Positions 25,276-33,795 are shown, numbered from the stretch's first letter. The stretch is DNA of 38,517 bases from Candidatus Peribacteraceae bacterium (GCA_021734705.1 JAIPIJ010000003.1:1-38517), one strand, 5' to 3'. The notes: generated by a model not told the origin, from the sequence alone. Translations and numbers: made by a program.

Positions 25276-27911
25276 GTGCGCAAGATTAACAACCGGGCAA
25301 ATATTTTACGAATTTCTTCAAAAAACAAAATGCTCGCCCCAACCACAAGCACAGACACCCACTCAAAAAGCGATAGGGGAGCGGTCGCAAACAACCTTTG
25401 GGCGAAAGGCACCTGCACAACAAAGAGCACCAGGAGTACTGAAATAAAAATCGCAAACCAAAGAAAAAGATTTTTTTGCAATTGGCGTGAAAAAGCCGAG
25501 AGCAGCATAGAGCGGAAGTTGAAAATATTAAAAAGCTGAATTACGACTAAAGCCGCAAAAGCGAAGGAACTAGCCCGCAGATGAATGGGGGAATCAGCAG
25601 CCAGAACCGAGCCGAATTGCCAACCGTCGTAGAGCAAGATTCCGAAATAACTGCCCAGTACGAGAGCACCAATAACAATACCCATCCAGAGAAAATGGAA
25701 GACAAAACGGCCCTGCAAGATACGTGAATTTGGATCACGCGGTGGACTGCGCATAGCCAACGGATTAGCCGGATCGATACCTAGGGCGAGTGTCGGTAAT
25801 AAGTCTGTGCCAAGATCAACCAGTAGGATCAGGATTGCTGTAAGCGGCAAAGGCAATCCGAATAAAATCGCGGCCACAACCACGAAAAGCTCTCCGATAT
25901 TGCAAGAAAAAATATAACCAATGAATTTTTTCATATTGCCATAAATCCTACGACCCTCTGAAACCGCGTCAACAATTGTCGCAAAAGAATCATCGGTCAA
26001 TACTACGCTAGCGGCCTCTTTGGCAACATCAGCTCCGCAACGGCCCATCGCCACGCCAATATCAGCACGCTTCAAGGCTGGTGCATCATTCACTCCGTCA
26101 CCAGTCACGGCGACAACCTCATTTAATTTTTTGTACATTTCCACAATGCGTAATTTATCCGCCGGCTTGACCCGAGCGAAGATAATATTTTCCTTTTTTC
26201 TTAAGACCTGCATGAGCTTACGATCAGATAATCTCTTCAGTTGTTCTCCAGATATAACAGGAGTTTTTTTATCGGCAATTTTCAATTCGCGCGCAATCGC
26301 CAGTGCAGTAGCACCAAAATCTCCGGTTATGATCGTGATTCGAATTCCGGCCAGCTTACAGGCTTCCACGGCCGCGGAGACTTCTCGGCGCGGAGAATCA
26401 TACATTCCGAGTAGTCCAACAAAAATCAACTTCTTTTCGGCCGTAGTATTAGTGAGCTGCTCGCGTTTTTTAACTTTACGAAATGCCGCTCCCAATACAC
26501 GCAGAGCGTCGTCAGCAAAGAATTCGGCGTGTTTCAATATTCTGCTTTTAGTTTTGACATCAAGCTTCTTGACTCTACCGTTTTCCAAAAAATGCGTACA
26601 GCAAGCCAGTAGTTTTTCCGGTGCGCCTTTCACCAAGATGTCTGATCCTGTAACGACACTCATCAGCTTGCGGTCTGAATCAAAGTGAAAAGTTTTCTGA
26701 CGTTTCCATTTTTTGAGAATACCGAATTTATGGGCAGCCACCTTGAGGGCAATTTCGGTCGGGTCTCCGAGAGCTTTCCAGCTGCGGCCTTTCTGCTGCA
26801 GCTCAGCATCATTCACCACATCGACTATCTCAAAAAGTTTACGTGCGTCCAGATTTTTACGGACAATTCCCACAGATCCGTTCTTAGGATTGTAGCCACT
26901 ACCAGTCACAGCAAACTCACCATGACCAGCCAGCCAACCGCGCCGGACGACCATTTCGTTGCGCGTGAGCGTGCCGGTTTTGTCTGAGCAAATCACCGTA
27001 GTCGCACCGAGAGTCTCGACCGACTTCAACTCACGCACAAGCGCCTTCTTGTCAGCCAGGCGGCGCATACCAAGAGCCAAGGCTGTCGTGATTGTTACCG
27101 GTAGACCTTCCGGTACGGCTGCTACCGCCACAGCAACTGCGAAGAGCAGGGCTTCGATAAAGGAAGCGCCTTGAAGACAATAACCAAACAAGAAAAGTAG
27201 CGTCGAGATAATGAGCGAGATTTTACCGACAAACACTCCGATATTTTGCATTTCCTTTGTGAGGGGGGAGTCAGACTTTTTAGTAGTCGTAGCTAGATCA
27301 GCTATTTTGCCGAACTCGGTTTCGGCGCCAACCGCTGTTACGACTGCTCGACCACCGCCACTCACCACGGTCGTACCCGAAAAAACCTTACCTGTTTGCT
27401 TGTTTTTCTTGCTAAGAAATTTATGCACAGCAAAAGATTCTCCGGTTAAAATCGATTCATCTACTTTGATCTCGTTAATCTCAAAAAGTTCAGCGTCGGC
27501 GGAGATTTTGACACCCTCTTCGAGAATCAAAATATCTCCAACAACGACCTCTTCGGCGGAGATAATTTGCATTTTGCCGTTGCGCAGCACTTTCGAGTTT
27601 AAGGCAACCAATTTTTGCAGCGCTTCTAGCATACGTTCCGTTTTGAATTCCTGGAAAAATCCGATCAAGGCATTCACCAACACAATCGCAAAGATCACTA
27701 GGGCGTCTGTCAGTTCTCCAAAGATCAAAGAAAGTCCGGCAGCAACTAGCAAAACTATTACCAGTAAATCAGTAAATTGGCGTAATAATTTCCACCACCA
27801 AGCTTCCGGTTTTTTGACCTCTAAAGCATTACTGCCAAATTTATTGCGGCTCGCTAAAACCTCCGCTGGCTTCAGTCCGGATTTTTTAAGATTATTCCGT
27901 TGTTGCATCAT
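25272..27911 (-). CDS. P2-type cation-transporting ATPase (Ca2+-ATPase-like)
   Basis: An 879-residue pump of normal length. TGES (156-159) is the actuator dephosphorylation loop, PEGLP (267-271) the ion-site kink in M4, DKTGTLT with phospho-acceptor D310, and TGDGVNDAPALK the hinge; about ten membrane helices, with the last six after the P domain. PEGLP and length fit P2A/P2B calcium or cation pumps rather than heavy-metal P1B types, which carry CPC. Two ATGs lie together (27911 and 27908). The gene overlaps the SLH gene by 20 nt and the transglycosylase by 4 nt. Confidence 0.92.
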   Translation of the reverse strand: MMQQRNNLKKSGLKPAEVLASRNKFGSNALEVKKPEAWWWKLLRQFTDLLVIVLLVAAGLSLIFGELTDALVIFAIVLVNALIGFFQEFKTERMLEALQKLVALNSKVLRNGKMQIISAEEVVVGDILILEEGVKISADAELFEINEIKVDESILTGESFAVHKFLSKKNKQTGKVFSGTTVVSGGGRAVVTAVGAETEFGKIADLATTTKKSDSPLTKEMQNIGVFVGKISLIISTLLFLFGYCLQGASFIEALLFAVAVAVAAVPEGLPVTITTALALGMRRLADKKALVRELKSVETLGATTVICSDKTGTLTRNEMVVRRGWLAGHGEFAVTGSGYNPKNGSVGIVRKNLDARKLFEIVDVVNDAELQQKGRSWKALGDPTEIALKVAAHKFGILKKWKRQKTFHFDSDRKLMSVVTGSDILVKGAPEKLLACCTHFLENGRVKKLDVKTKSRILKHAEFFADDALRVLGAAFRKVKKREQLTNTTAEKKLIFVGLLGMYDSPRREVSAAVEACKLAGIRITIITGDFGATALAIARELKIADKKTPVISGEQLKRLSDRKLMQVLRKKENIIFARVKPADKLRIVEMYKKLNEVVAVTGDGVNDAPALKRADIGVAMGRCGADVAKEAASVVLTDDSFATIVDAVSEGRRIYGNMKKFIGYIFSCNIGELFVVVAAILFGLPLPLTAILILLVDLGTDLLPTLALGIDPANPLAMRSPPRDPNSRILQGRFVFHFLWMGIVIGALVLGSYFGILLYDGWQFGSVLAADSPIHLRASSFAFAALVVIQLFNIFNFRSMLLSAFSRQLQKNLFLWFAIFISVLLVLFVVQVPFAQRLFATAPLSLFEWVSVLVVGASILFFEEIRKIFARLLILRT

Positions 27912-29115
27912 CTAAGCTTTCGAGATAATCAACTAGTTCGCCGCGCTCATACTTCAAGCCTCTCATCACAAGTTCAGCCATCTTTCCGCGCGTCAGTTTG
28001 TCATTCGCCTCCCCAAAATCACTAGGCAAGATGTCCAGTTTCTGCGCCTTTTCTATGAACGGTGCAAACCATTCTGCGGCAGAGTCTTCGTCAATCGAAA
28101 AATCAAAAGTATTAATCAAAATAGTCACAGCCTCGGCCAGGTTGACAGAATCGGCCGGACGAAAAGTACCATCACTATAACCCGAAATGATTCCGTTGGC
28201 TTTAGCAAAACAAACAAAAGGAGCATACCAGGCCTCTAGAGCTACATCCGAAAAGCAGCTCTCAGTCGGAGGCTCATATTGGCTCAGCTCATCAGCGAAG
28301 CGGGTCTGGGTTAGAATTTTTGTAAATTCAGCCCGATTAATCTCAGCCTCTGGCCGGAACTCACCATTATCGTAGCCGTTAGCTATATTTTCACTGGCGA
28401 CAAAATTAATCGCGAAGAAAAATGGTTGATCTGCTGTAACATCGTCGAATTGTTGTTCGCCTAGTTCAGCTGCCAATTTAGCCCGGGCCGCTTCTTGCTT
28501 AGCCTCAATTTCTTCAATAAAGGGCGCTAGGGCGGTCTCGTCTAGAAAAGAGATATAAGCGCCAAAGGTTTCAGTAAAAATCTTGTCAACGTTGGTATTC
28601 ACCACACCGTGAATTCTCACAACATCACCTTCGCGCGGGGAGTAGCCAAAAAGGATTTTTGAATTTTCGTCACGAAACTGTGTCGTCGGGCCAAAGAGCG
28701 TTTCGTATTTGCTGCCATCGACAGCCTCGAAGACAAAGCTGGATTCAGTCGGTTCACGCACCCAGCCGTAAAAATTCTGGTCGCAAAGCAGAAGATCCGT
28801 ATTTTGCGCCGCCACAATCACACCTTCAGCATCCACCAATACACGCACATCATCAGCCGCGAAAAACTCTTCTGCAGCAGCCGGTCCAGCACCATCACGA
28901 TATTTATAAATTGCCTCCATCCGTCCAGAAAAAGTCTCACCTGCGGAATTCTCGACAGACAAAACTTCAGTGCTAGCTTCAGTAACTACAGCATCAAAAA
29001 CTTGCTCACCTTCAGCTAAATTTTCGAAAGGATTAGGAATCGGGTCAGTCAGCGCAAAAACGCCAACTGTCGCTAGAGCTGCCGTAAAAAACGAGATTAA
29101 AACTTTGCGAATCAT
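27892..29115 (-). CDS. Secreted S-layer homology (SLH) domain protein
   Basis: A 407-residue protein with a signal peptide (about 1-22), an N-terminal beta-rich domain (about 35-190) and three C-terminal SLH domains at about 223-272, 288-337 and 345-390 (ENIANGYDNGEFRPEAEINRAEF split at 242-264, GIISGYSDGTFRP, then a degenerate third). SLH triplets anchor proteins to pyruvylated secondary cell-wall polymers. Cys 111, 287 and 302 could form a disulfide. ATG 29115 is 7 nt after TGCTAAAAT, implying a leaderless mRNA that would also carry the ATPase and transglycosylase. Confidence 0.9.
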   Translation of the reverse strand: MIRKVLISFFTAALATVGVFALTDPIPNPFENLAEGEQVFDAVVTEASTEVLSVENSAGETFSGRMEAIYKYRDGAGPAAAEEFFAADDVRVLVDAEGVIVAAQNTDLLLCDQNFYGWVREPTESSFVFEAVDGSKYETLFGPTTQFRDENSKILFGYSPREGDVVRIHGVVNTNVDKIFTETFGAYISFLDETALAPFIEEIEAKQEAARAKLAAELGEQQFDDVTADQPFFFAINFVASENIANGYDNGEFRPEAEINRAEFTKILTQTRFADELSQYEPPTESCFSDVALEAWYAPFVCFAKANGIISGYSDGTFRPADSVNLAEAVTILINTFDFSIDEDSAAEWFAPFIEKAQKLDILPSDFGEANDKLTRGKMAELVMRGLKYERGELVDYLESLDDATTE

Positions 29116-29122
29116 CGATCCT

Positions 29123-29131
29123 ATTTTAGCA
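29123..29131 (-). promoter_or_regulatory. Extended -10 promoter of the SLH-ATPase-transglycosylase operon
   Basis: The minus strand reads TGCTAAAAT, 7 nt before ATG 29115. Confidence 0.6.
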
Positions 29132-29147
29132 AAATCGAACTAAATTT

Positions 29148-30209
29148 TTACTCGGATTTAAGTTTTTCAGCAATCTCAGCCTCGGCCAATTTAGCAACTA
29201 TTTCGGCAAAATCACCTTCCATTATTTTAGGTAGATTGGAGAAATTCTGGCCAATCCGGTGGTCAGTTACGCGGTCTTGAGGGAAGTTATAAGTGCGAAT
29301 TTTTTCGCTGCGGTCTCCCGATCCGACCATGCCACTGCGCAGCTCACCGCGCTCGCGGGCCGCCTCTTCTTCGCGAAGAGCCAGCAGACGGCTGCGTAAA
29401 ACCCGCATAGCCTTAGCCTTGTTTTTAACTTGGGATTTCTCATCCTGTTGGCTGACAATCAGCCCTGTCGGCAGGTGAGTAATGCGCACGGCCGAATAAG
29501 TCGTATTAACCGACTGGCCCCCCGGACCGCTGGCACAAAAAGTATCAAGGCGAATCTCGTCCGGTTTGATTTCGACATCGACCTCCTCAGCCTCCGGAAG
29601 TACCGCTACTGTCACAGCTGAAGTATGGATCCGGCCCTTTGATTCCGTCGCCGGAATCCTCTGAACCCGGTGCGTACCAGCCTCAAATTTAAACTTTGAA
29701 TAGGCGCAAGCGCCTTCAACTCGAAAAACAATTTCTTTGGATCCACCAGCCTCTGCGTCAGACTTAGAAATAATTTCGATTTGTAACTTTTCTGATTCAG
29801 CAAAACGCATATAAGCGCGGGCAAGCTCAGCCGCAAAAAGCGCTGCCTCCTCTCCACCCGTACCAGCTCGAACTTCGACAATTACGCTTTTACCTTCATT
29901 TTTATCCTTTGGCAGTAAGGCAATTTTTAATTTTTCATCCAGCTCGGCCAAGCGTTTTTCGGCGGAGGTCTTTTGCTCCTCGGCAATCGTTTGCATCTCC
30001 GCATCACCGGAGGCGAGCATTTCCTTGGCGTCGTTTAGACTTTTAAAAACTTTCTCGTATTCACGCAAAAGTTCGATATCTTCACTGATTTGCGCGTAAC
30101 GAATTGAAAGTTCGCGGAATTTTTTCTGATCCGCGACATTTTCCGGAGAAGCGAGTTGCTCCTCCAAACCCTGAAATTCTTCGATAAGTTTTTGGACTTT
30201 TTTAATCAT
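29148..30209 (-). CDS. prfA: Peptide chain release factor 1
   Basis: A 353-residue RF1 of normal length. The stop-codon-reading PAT motif is at 186-188 (RIPATES) and the catalytic GGQ at 230-232 (GPGGQSVN). PAT identifies RF1 (UAA/UAG) rather than RF2 (SPF). UGA also terminates genes here, so an RF2 gene should exist elsewhere. It lies after prmC, whose product methylates the GGQ glutamine, on the same strand with a 104-nt gap holding AAGGATTATA-type inverted repeats. Confidence 0.96.
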   Translation of the reverse strand: MIKKVQKLIEEFQGLEEQLASPENVADQKKFRELSIRYAQISEDIELLREYEKVFKSLNDAKEMLASGDAEMQTIAEEQKTSAEKRLAELDEKLKIALLPKDKNEGKSVIVEVRAGTGGEEAALFAAELARAYMRFAESEKLQIEIISKSDAEAGGSKEIVFRVEGACAYSKFKFEAGTHRVQRIPATESKGRIHTSAVTVAVLPEAEEVDVEIKPDEIRLDTFCASGPGGQSVNTTYSAVRITHLPTGLIVSQQDEKSQVKNKAKAMRVLRSRLLALREEEAARERGELRSGMVGSGDRSEKIRTYNFPQDRVTDHRIGQNFSNLPKIMEGDFAEIVAKLAEAEIAEKLKSE

Positions 30210-30313
30210 TTGGAAAGATTCTAAAGAGTCTAAGGAGCCTTAAGGATTATAAAGATGTATGGGGTACTTTGGTAATTTTAATCCTTATCGCCCTTTAAAG
30301 CTCTTTACAATCG
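30210..30313. repeat. prmC-prfA gap with inverted AAGGATTATA motifs
   Basis: AAGGATTATA occurs at both ends of the gap in opposite orientation, and the part reading AAAGAGCTTTAAAGG on the minus strand resembles AAAGAGCTTTGAAG near 38440-38455 on the plus strand. Possible mRNA fold or dispersed repeat; no gene seen. Confidence 0.35.
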
Positions 30314-31114
30314 CTATAATCCTTCAATTTTTAGCATTCGCGGATGACTAGCAAGGTCGGTTTTGAATTCTATACGAGCATTAGGAAAAGTTTTCGTCAC
30401 AATTTCTCTAAGTAATCCTCGCTGCTGCTCACCTCCAAACTCCAGCAAAACGTGTTTCGGTTTATTCTGTAAACCCGCAATCTGTCCCAAGAGTTTACGA
30501 ATCAGGTCTAATCCGTCAGCTCCGGAAAAAAGTGCGGCATGTGGCTCAAAATCGGCGACTGATTTTTGAATTTCCGGCGAGTCTTCAGGAACATAGGGAA
30601 GGTTGGCAGCGATAAGCTCAAAATCTTCAGAAATGTTCTCCAATAAATCAGACTGGGTAAATGCAACTTTAGCTCCCAAGCGCTCTGAATTTTGGCGGGC
30701 AAGCTCCAAAGCTGGATTGGAAATATCAGATCCAACTACGCGGCAATCAGGTAAATTTTTCGCTACAGCTATGGCAATACAGCCCGATCCAGTGCCGACA
30801 TCTAATAAGCTGCGCGGTTTAATCTTCGATATCTCTTCGACTAGAAGCTCGGTCTCTGGACGCGGAATCAAAACATTCTGGTCAACCAAAAAATCCATTC
30901 CAAAAAACTCTTTCCGGCCGATAATTGCCGCTACTGATTTTCCTAGCAGGCGCATTTTTTCCAATTCGCGAAACTTTTTTAGCGCGCTTGTCGAAACTGC
31001 AAAGTCTGGATTGGTAAAAAGCCACTCTCTAGATTTACCCAAAATATACGCGAGTAAAAGCTCCACATCAAGCCGCGATAGGTTGGTCTGCGAGATAATA
31101 TTGGAAACTTGCAT
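30314..31114 (-). CDS. prmC: Release factor glutamine methyltransferase (PrmC/HemK)
   Basis: A 266-residue SAM-dependent methyltransferase with the N-terminal helical domain and IPRPETELL (83-91), the SAM loop DVGTGSGCIAIA (105-116) and acidic D130. It methylates the GGQ glutamine of release factors. The catalytic NPPY motif is here NLPY (171-174): the second residue is Leu instead of Pro. That form is also typical of some rRNA methyltransferases, but the N-terminal domain, PRPET motif and the adjacent prfA keep the PrmC call. Confidence 0.9.
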   Translation of the reverse strand: MQVSNIISQTNLSRLDVELLLAYILGKSREWLFTNPDFAVSTSALKKFRELEKMRLLGKSVAAIIGRKEFFGMDFLVDQNVLIPRPETELLVEEISKIKPRSLLDVGTGSGCIAIAVAKNLPDCRVVGSDISNPALELARQNSERLGAKVAFTQSDLLENISEDFELIAANLPYVPEDSPEIQKSVADFEPHAALFSGADGLDLIRKLLGQIAGLQNKPKHVLLEFGGEQQRGLLREIVTKTFPNARIEFKTDLASHPRMLKIEGL

Positions 31115-31130
31115 CTACACTAGAAAAAAC

Positions 31131-31161
31131 CTAGACCCTAGACCCTATAACCTAAAACCTA
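31131..31161. repeat. Heptamer tandem array (CTAGACC/CTATAAC)
   Basis: Units CTAGACC twice, CTATAAC, CTAAAAC, then CTA: same 7-bp period and CTA start as the array at 18853-18908, with different last four bases. Confidence 0.7.
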
Positions 31162-31162
31162 A

Positions 31163-31369
31163 TTATTCGTAATGCTTTTTGCGTTCGGCTTCCGCGCGAT
31201 ACTTTTCCCTAATTATAGCCCCGCGTTTTTTCTTAAGTGCAGAGCTTTTTTCATCCAAAAAACGCCCATTGCGCAGGCTCTTCACAAAACGGGTCGAGCG
31301 CCGATTGAAGCGCGTCAATAGTTGGTCGGAACTTTCGTTTTTCTTGCGGTTAACTTTGATAGCAGCCAT
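31163..31369 (-). CDS. rpsU: Ribosomal protein bS21
   Basis: A 68-residue, strongly basic protein. IKVNRKKNESSDQLLTRFNR at the N-terminus, then the conserved Phe/Arg region and a Lys/Arg-rich tail (KKKRGAIIREKY) match bS21, a small-subunit protein near the anti-Shine-Dalgarno end of 16S rRNA. ATG 31369 is preferred over an in-frame start 54 nt upstream because of the family start and the -10 at 31395-31400. Located between rnpB and prmC. Confidence 0.88.
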   Translation of the reverse strand: MAAIKVNRKKNESSDQLLTRFNRRSTRFVKSLRNGRFLDEKSSALKKKRGAIIREKYRAEAERKKHYE

Positions 31370-31394
31370 CCTAGGAGATTTAAAAAGCGGCGGG

Positions 31395-31400
31395 ATTTTA
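31395..31400 (-). promoter_or_regulatory. -10 element of rpsU
   Basis: The minus strand reads CGTTAAAAT; predicted leader about 19 nt. Lacks the TG of the extended element. Confidence 0.4.
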
Positions 31401-31412
31401 ACGAATAAAATT

Positions 31413-31806
31413 GGCTCAAGCAAACAGTAAGCCGAGTTCTGTCCCCTTCGACAAGCTCAGGGCTTGGAAGGATGGTAATCATTTTTCTGAGCGGCGGGAA
31501 GCGCGGAGCCTGCGCCAGACTATTTCCGAACTTCCAATCCCGCCTTGCAGCTGAGAGGGTTTACCACGCATCCGCCTCGCAGCGGAGCGAAGGGTGTAGC
31601 CAAATGACATTATGACACCACCCAACTTTTCACCTTTGGTCCTGTGCAATTCCGGTAAGGAATCTTGCAGGATTAGTATAGTCTCTGTGGCACTTTCCCT
31701 ATCCTCACGGACGGTCGCCGTTAGCGACTCTCGTTGACACACGCTGCTCGGACTTTCCTCCCTTCAAATCGAGATTTAAAGAGCGATTACCTTGTTTACT
31801 TGAGCC
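31413..31806 (-). ncRNA. rnpB: RNase P RNA
   Basis: The minus strand carries GAGGAAAGTCCGAGCAG near the 5' end and ACAGAACTCGGCTTAC near the 3' end, the universal RNase P core signatures. The 5' GGCTCAAGTAAACA pairs with the 3' TGTTTGCTTGAGCC over 14 positions with one wobble, giving P1 and both ends. Length about 394 nt. A dispersed imperfect palindrome (31444-31462) sits just before ACAGAA. The RNA is the catalytic part of the tRNA 5'-processing enzyme. Confidence 0.95.
31444..31462. repeat. Dispersed palindrome inside rnpB
   Basis: CCCTGAGCTTGTCGAAGGG on the minus strand, same family as 19587-19606. It replaces or extends a peripheral helix before the 3' core. Confidence 0.55.
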
Positions 31807-31812
31807 GTGCTG

Positions 31813-31841
31813 ATTCTACTAGAAATATAGCCTAAAGTCAA
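31813..31841 (-). promoter_or_regulatory. rnpB promoter
   Basis: Minus-strand TTGACT (31836-31841) and TAGAAT (31813-31818), 17 bp apart; the -10 ends 7 nt before the P1 5' end at 31806. Confidence 0.75.
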
Positions 31842-31848
31842 ACTACTA

Positions 31849-31877
31849 TTGACTTTTTATAAAAAATTTGATATAAT
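31849..31877 (+). promoter_or_regulatory. Near-consensus sigma70 promoter
   Basis: TTGACT (31849-31854), 17 bp, TATAAT (31872-31877): the best promoter in the window, back to back with that of rnpB. It drives the gene at 31917 with a leader of about 33 nt. Confidence 0.75.
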
Positions 31878-31916
31878 GTAGATATATAGTTACTAATCAT
31901 TTAACCCAAAATAAAA

Positions 31917-32360
31917 ATGCAAACCTATAATGAGCAAGCGTCGCTGTTCGCTTCGCAAATGTCAGCAGCTGAAGCAAGAGTGGTTTTTGGTGTCGGTGGC
32001 GGTGGCAGTGGTAACGGTCCGGAGGGACTTCCTGCAGGAGAATCAAACTACGGCGGCGGAATAGATGGAGGGGGTACTGGCGAAACTGTTGATATGCCTG
32101 ACAAGGGCAAAGATGGAATTAGTAATTTCCCGGATGCCGTTAGTAATTATCCGGGAGACGTTAGCAACTACCCTGATGGTTACGATCCTGGGAAGACTAC
32201 GGATAATCCTGAATCAGCACCAAAAGCAGGCCCTGAACAAGAACGCAAAAATGTTAAGCAGCAAGCAGCTGAAGCAGCTAAAAAACTGGAATCCGAAGTT
32301 GAAGCTGGCGTCAAGGCAGCAGGGCAAAGTGCTACCCCAGGTGAAGGAATTCCTTTGTAG
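31917..32360 (+). CDS. Gly-rich low-complexity hypothetical protein with heptapeptide repeats
   Basis: A 147-residue protein of unknown family. Residues 25-58 are Gly-rich, and three heptapeptides follow at 69-89: SNFPDAV, SNYPGDV, SNYPDGY. The C-terminal part (105-135) is a charged Ala/Lys/Glu helix, perhaps a coiled coil. No signal peptide or membrane helix is seen. It is driven by the strongest promoter in the window, so it may be abundant. Codon use looks ordinary. Converges with the MATE gene (14 nt gap). Confidence 0.7.
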   Translation: MQTYNEQASLFASQMSAAEARVVFGVGGGGSGNGPEGLPAGESNYGGGIDGGGTGETVDMPDKGKDGISNFPDAVSNYPGDVSNYPDGYDPGKTTDNPESAPKAGPEQERKNVKQQAAEAAKKLESEVEAGVKAAGQSATPGEGIPL

Positions 32361-32374
32361 CCGACATCCACTCT

Positions 32375-33730
32375 TTAGATTTTCATCTCTCGTCTCAGCC
32401 ACTTTTTCCTTAGGTAAAAGCTAAATGCTAAAGCTGCAGCAGCTAAGTTCGCAACCGGGTAGGCAATCCAGATTCCACGCTCAGCAAGACCACAATTAGT
32501 CGAGAGGAAATAGCCCAAAACAAATGTGACCATAACGTGAAACATGGCTACGAACATGGCATTTGTAGTCTGTCCGGCAGCTTTGAGTGTGCCTAGGATC
32601 ACCATCTGAATTCCAACCAAACCAAAAGTTGGTGCGATCAGGCGGATAAATTCTGCCGAATTCAATATCAGCTCGGTTTCACCGGGAACTAAAAAAGCTG
32701 CAATCGGCTTGGCAAAAATAAAAATAAAAGCACCCAGCAGGGTCAGGGAGCCGAAGGCGATTTTCATACCGGACTTTACAATTTGAACTACTCGATCAGT
32801 CTGCTTAGCTCCAAGGTTATTGCCAACAAGTGCAGTAGTGGCCATCGCGAAACCAAGCGAAGGTATAATCACAAACATTAAAATTCGCGTACCGATACCG
32901 AAGGATGCAACTGCTAATGTCCCGAACATTGCCACAAGTAGGGTCAATAAAACCATGCCTAGCGAACGTGATGACATTTCAATTGAGGAGGGAAATCCCA
33001 AACGCAAAATCTTAGTAAACCACTCCTTACGAATTCTAAAATCAGCTAGGCGCAAGCCGTAGTCAAATTTACGCGAAAATAGAATTGCCAAGCCAATAAT
33101 CGCAGAAAGTGCCTCGGTCACCAGAGTCGCCCAAGCTACACCAGCCACGCCAAGCGGGGGAATAAATTTCCAACCAAAAAGGAAAAGGGGGTCAAGGAAA
33201 AAGTTAAGTACGACCGTAGTAATCACGATTAGGAGAGGTAAGCGCACTTCGCCGACACCACGTAAGGTTGACTGAAAAATTATAAAGATAAACATCGCTG
33301 GCATAGCCAGAAAAGAAATCTTGAGATAATCGGCAGCCGGGAGCAGCACATTCGGATCACTAGTCAAAAAGCTCAGCGACCAATGTGCCAAAAGATAACC
33401 AACTACCGCAATTACACAGGCCAACAAAACAACAAGCGTGAGAGTTTGTCCGGTAGCAAGCGCCACCTTGCGTTTTTCCCCGCGTCCGTTGAATTGCGCT
33501 ACAAGGATCGATCCGGCCATCGTAAAACCAATTGCTAAAGAATGCAGTAGAAAAATAATTGGAAAGCTTAGTGAGACCGAAGCAACTGCATCAGCGCCTA
33601 GGCGCCCAACCCAAAAAGTATCGATCAGCTGGTAAACCGTCTGAATCGTATTTACTAGAATAATCGGAATCGCGAGCGTGAGAATTGATTTCACAATCGG
33701 CCCATCGAGAAGTTTTTGTCGGGCTATCAT
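32375..33730 (-). CDS. MATE-family efflux transporter
   Basis: A 451-residue integral membrane protein with about twelve helices, the normal MATE size, in two homologous halves. The N-terminal ILTLAIPIILVNTIQTVYQL region split at 17-36, DTFWVGRLGADAVASVSLS near 38-56 and the second-half GFPSSIEMSSRSLG region are NorM/DinF-like. MATE pumps expel organic cations or drugs using Na+ or H+. The start ATG 33730 is divergent to the hypothetical gene. Confidence 0.92.
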   Translation of the reverse strand: MIARQKLLDGPIVKSILTLAIPIILVNTIQTVYQLIDTFWVGRLGADAVASVSLSFPIIFLLHSLAIGFTMAGSILVAQFNGRGEKRKVALATGQTLTLVVLLACVIAVVGYLLAHWSLSFLTSDPNVLLPAADYLKISFLAMPAMFIFIIFQSTLRGVGEVRLPLLIVITTVVLNFFLDPLFLFGWKFIPPLGVAGVAWATLVTEALSAIIGLAILFSRKFDYGLRLADFRIRKEWFTKILRLGFPSSIEMSSRSLGMVLLTLLVAMFGTLAVASFGIGTRILMFVIIPSLGFAMATTALVGNNLGAKQTDRVVQIVKSGMKIAFGSLTLLGAFIFIFAKPIAAFLVPGETELILNSAEFIRLIAPTFGLVGIQMVILGTLKAAGQTTNAMFVAMFHVMVTFVLGYFLSTNCGLAERGIWIAYPVANLAAAALAFSFYLRKKWLRREMKI

Positions 33731-33786
33731 TTGAAAAACTGTCAGAGCTTAGCACTATTTGAGGCTTTGATAAGGACAAGTCTAGT

Positions 33787-33795
33787 TGGTAAAAT
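33787..33795 (+). promoter_or_regulatory. Extended -10 promoter of the 33815 gene
   Basis: TGGTAAAAT with predicted start near 33802; this supports ATG 33815 over a TTG start at 33716 that lies before the promoter. Confidence 0.5.

Noticed and set aside
26020-26688. 222-codon open frame on the plus strand
   Set aside because: It lies antisense inside the P-type ATPase, has low-complexity Ser/Thr-rich translation and no promoter; a shadow of the real gene. The same applies to 27211-27915.
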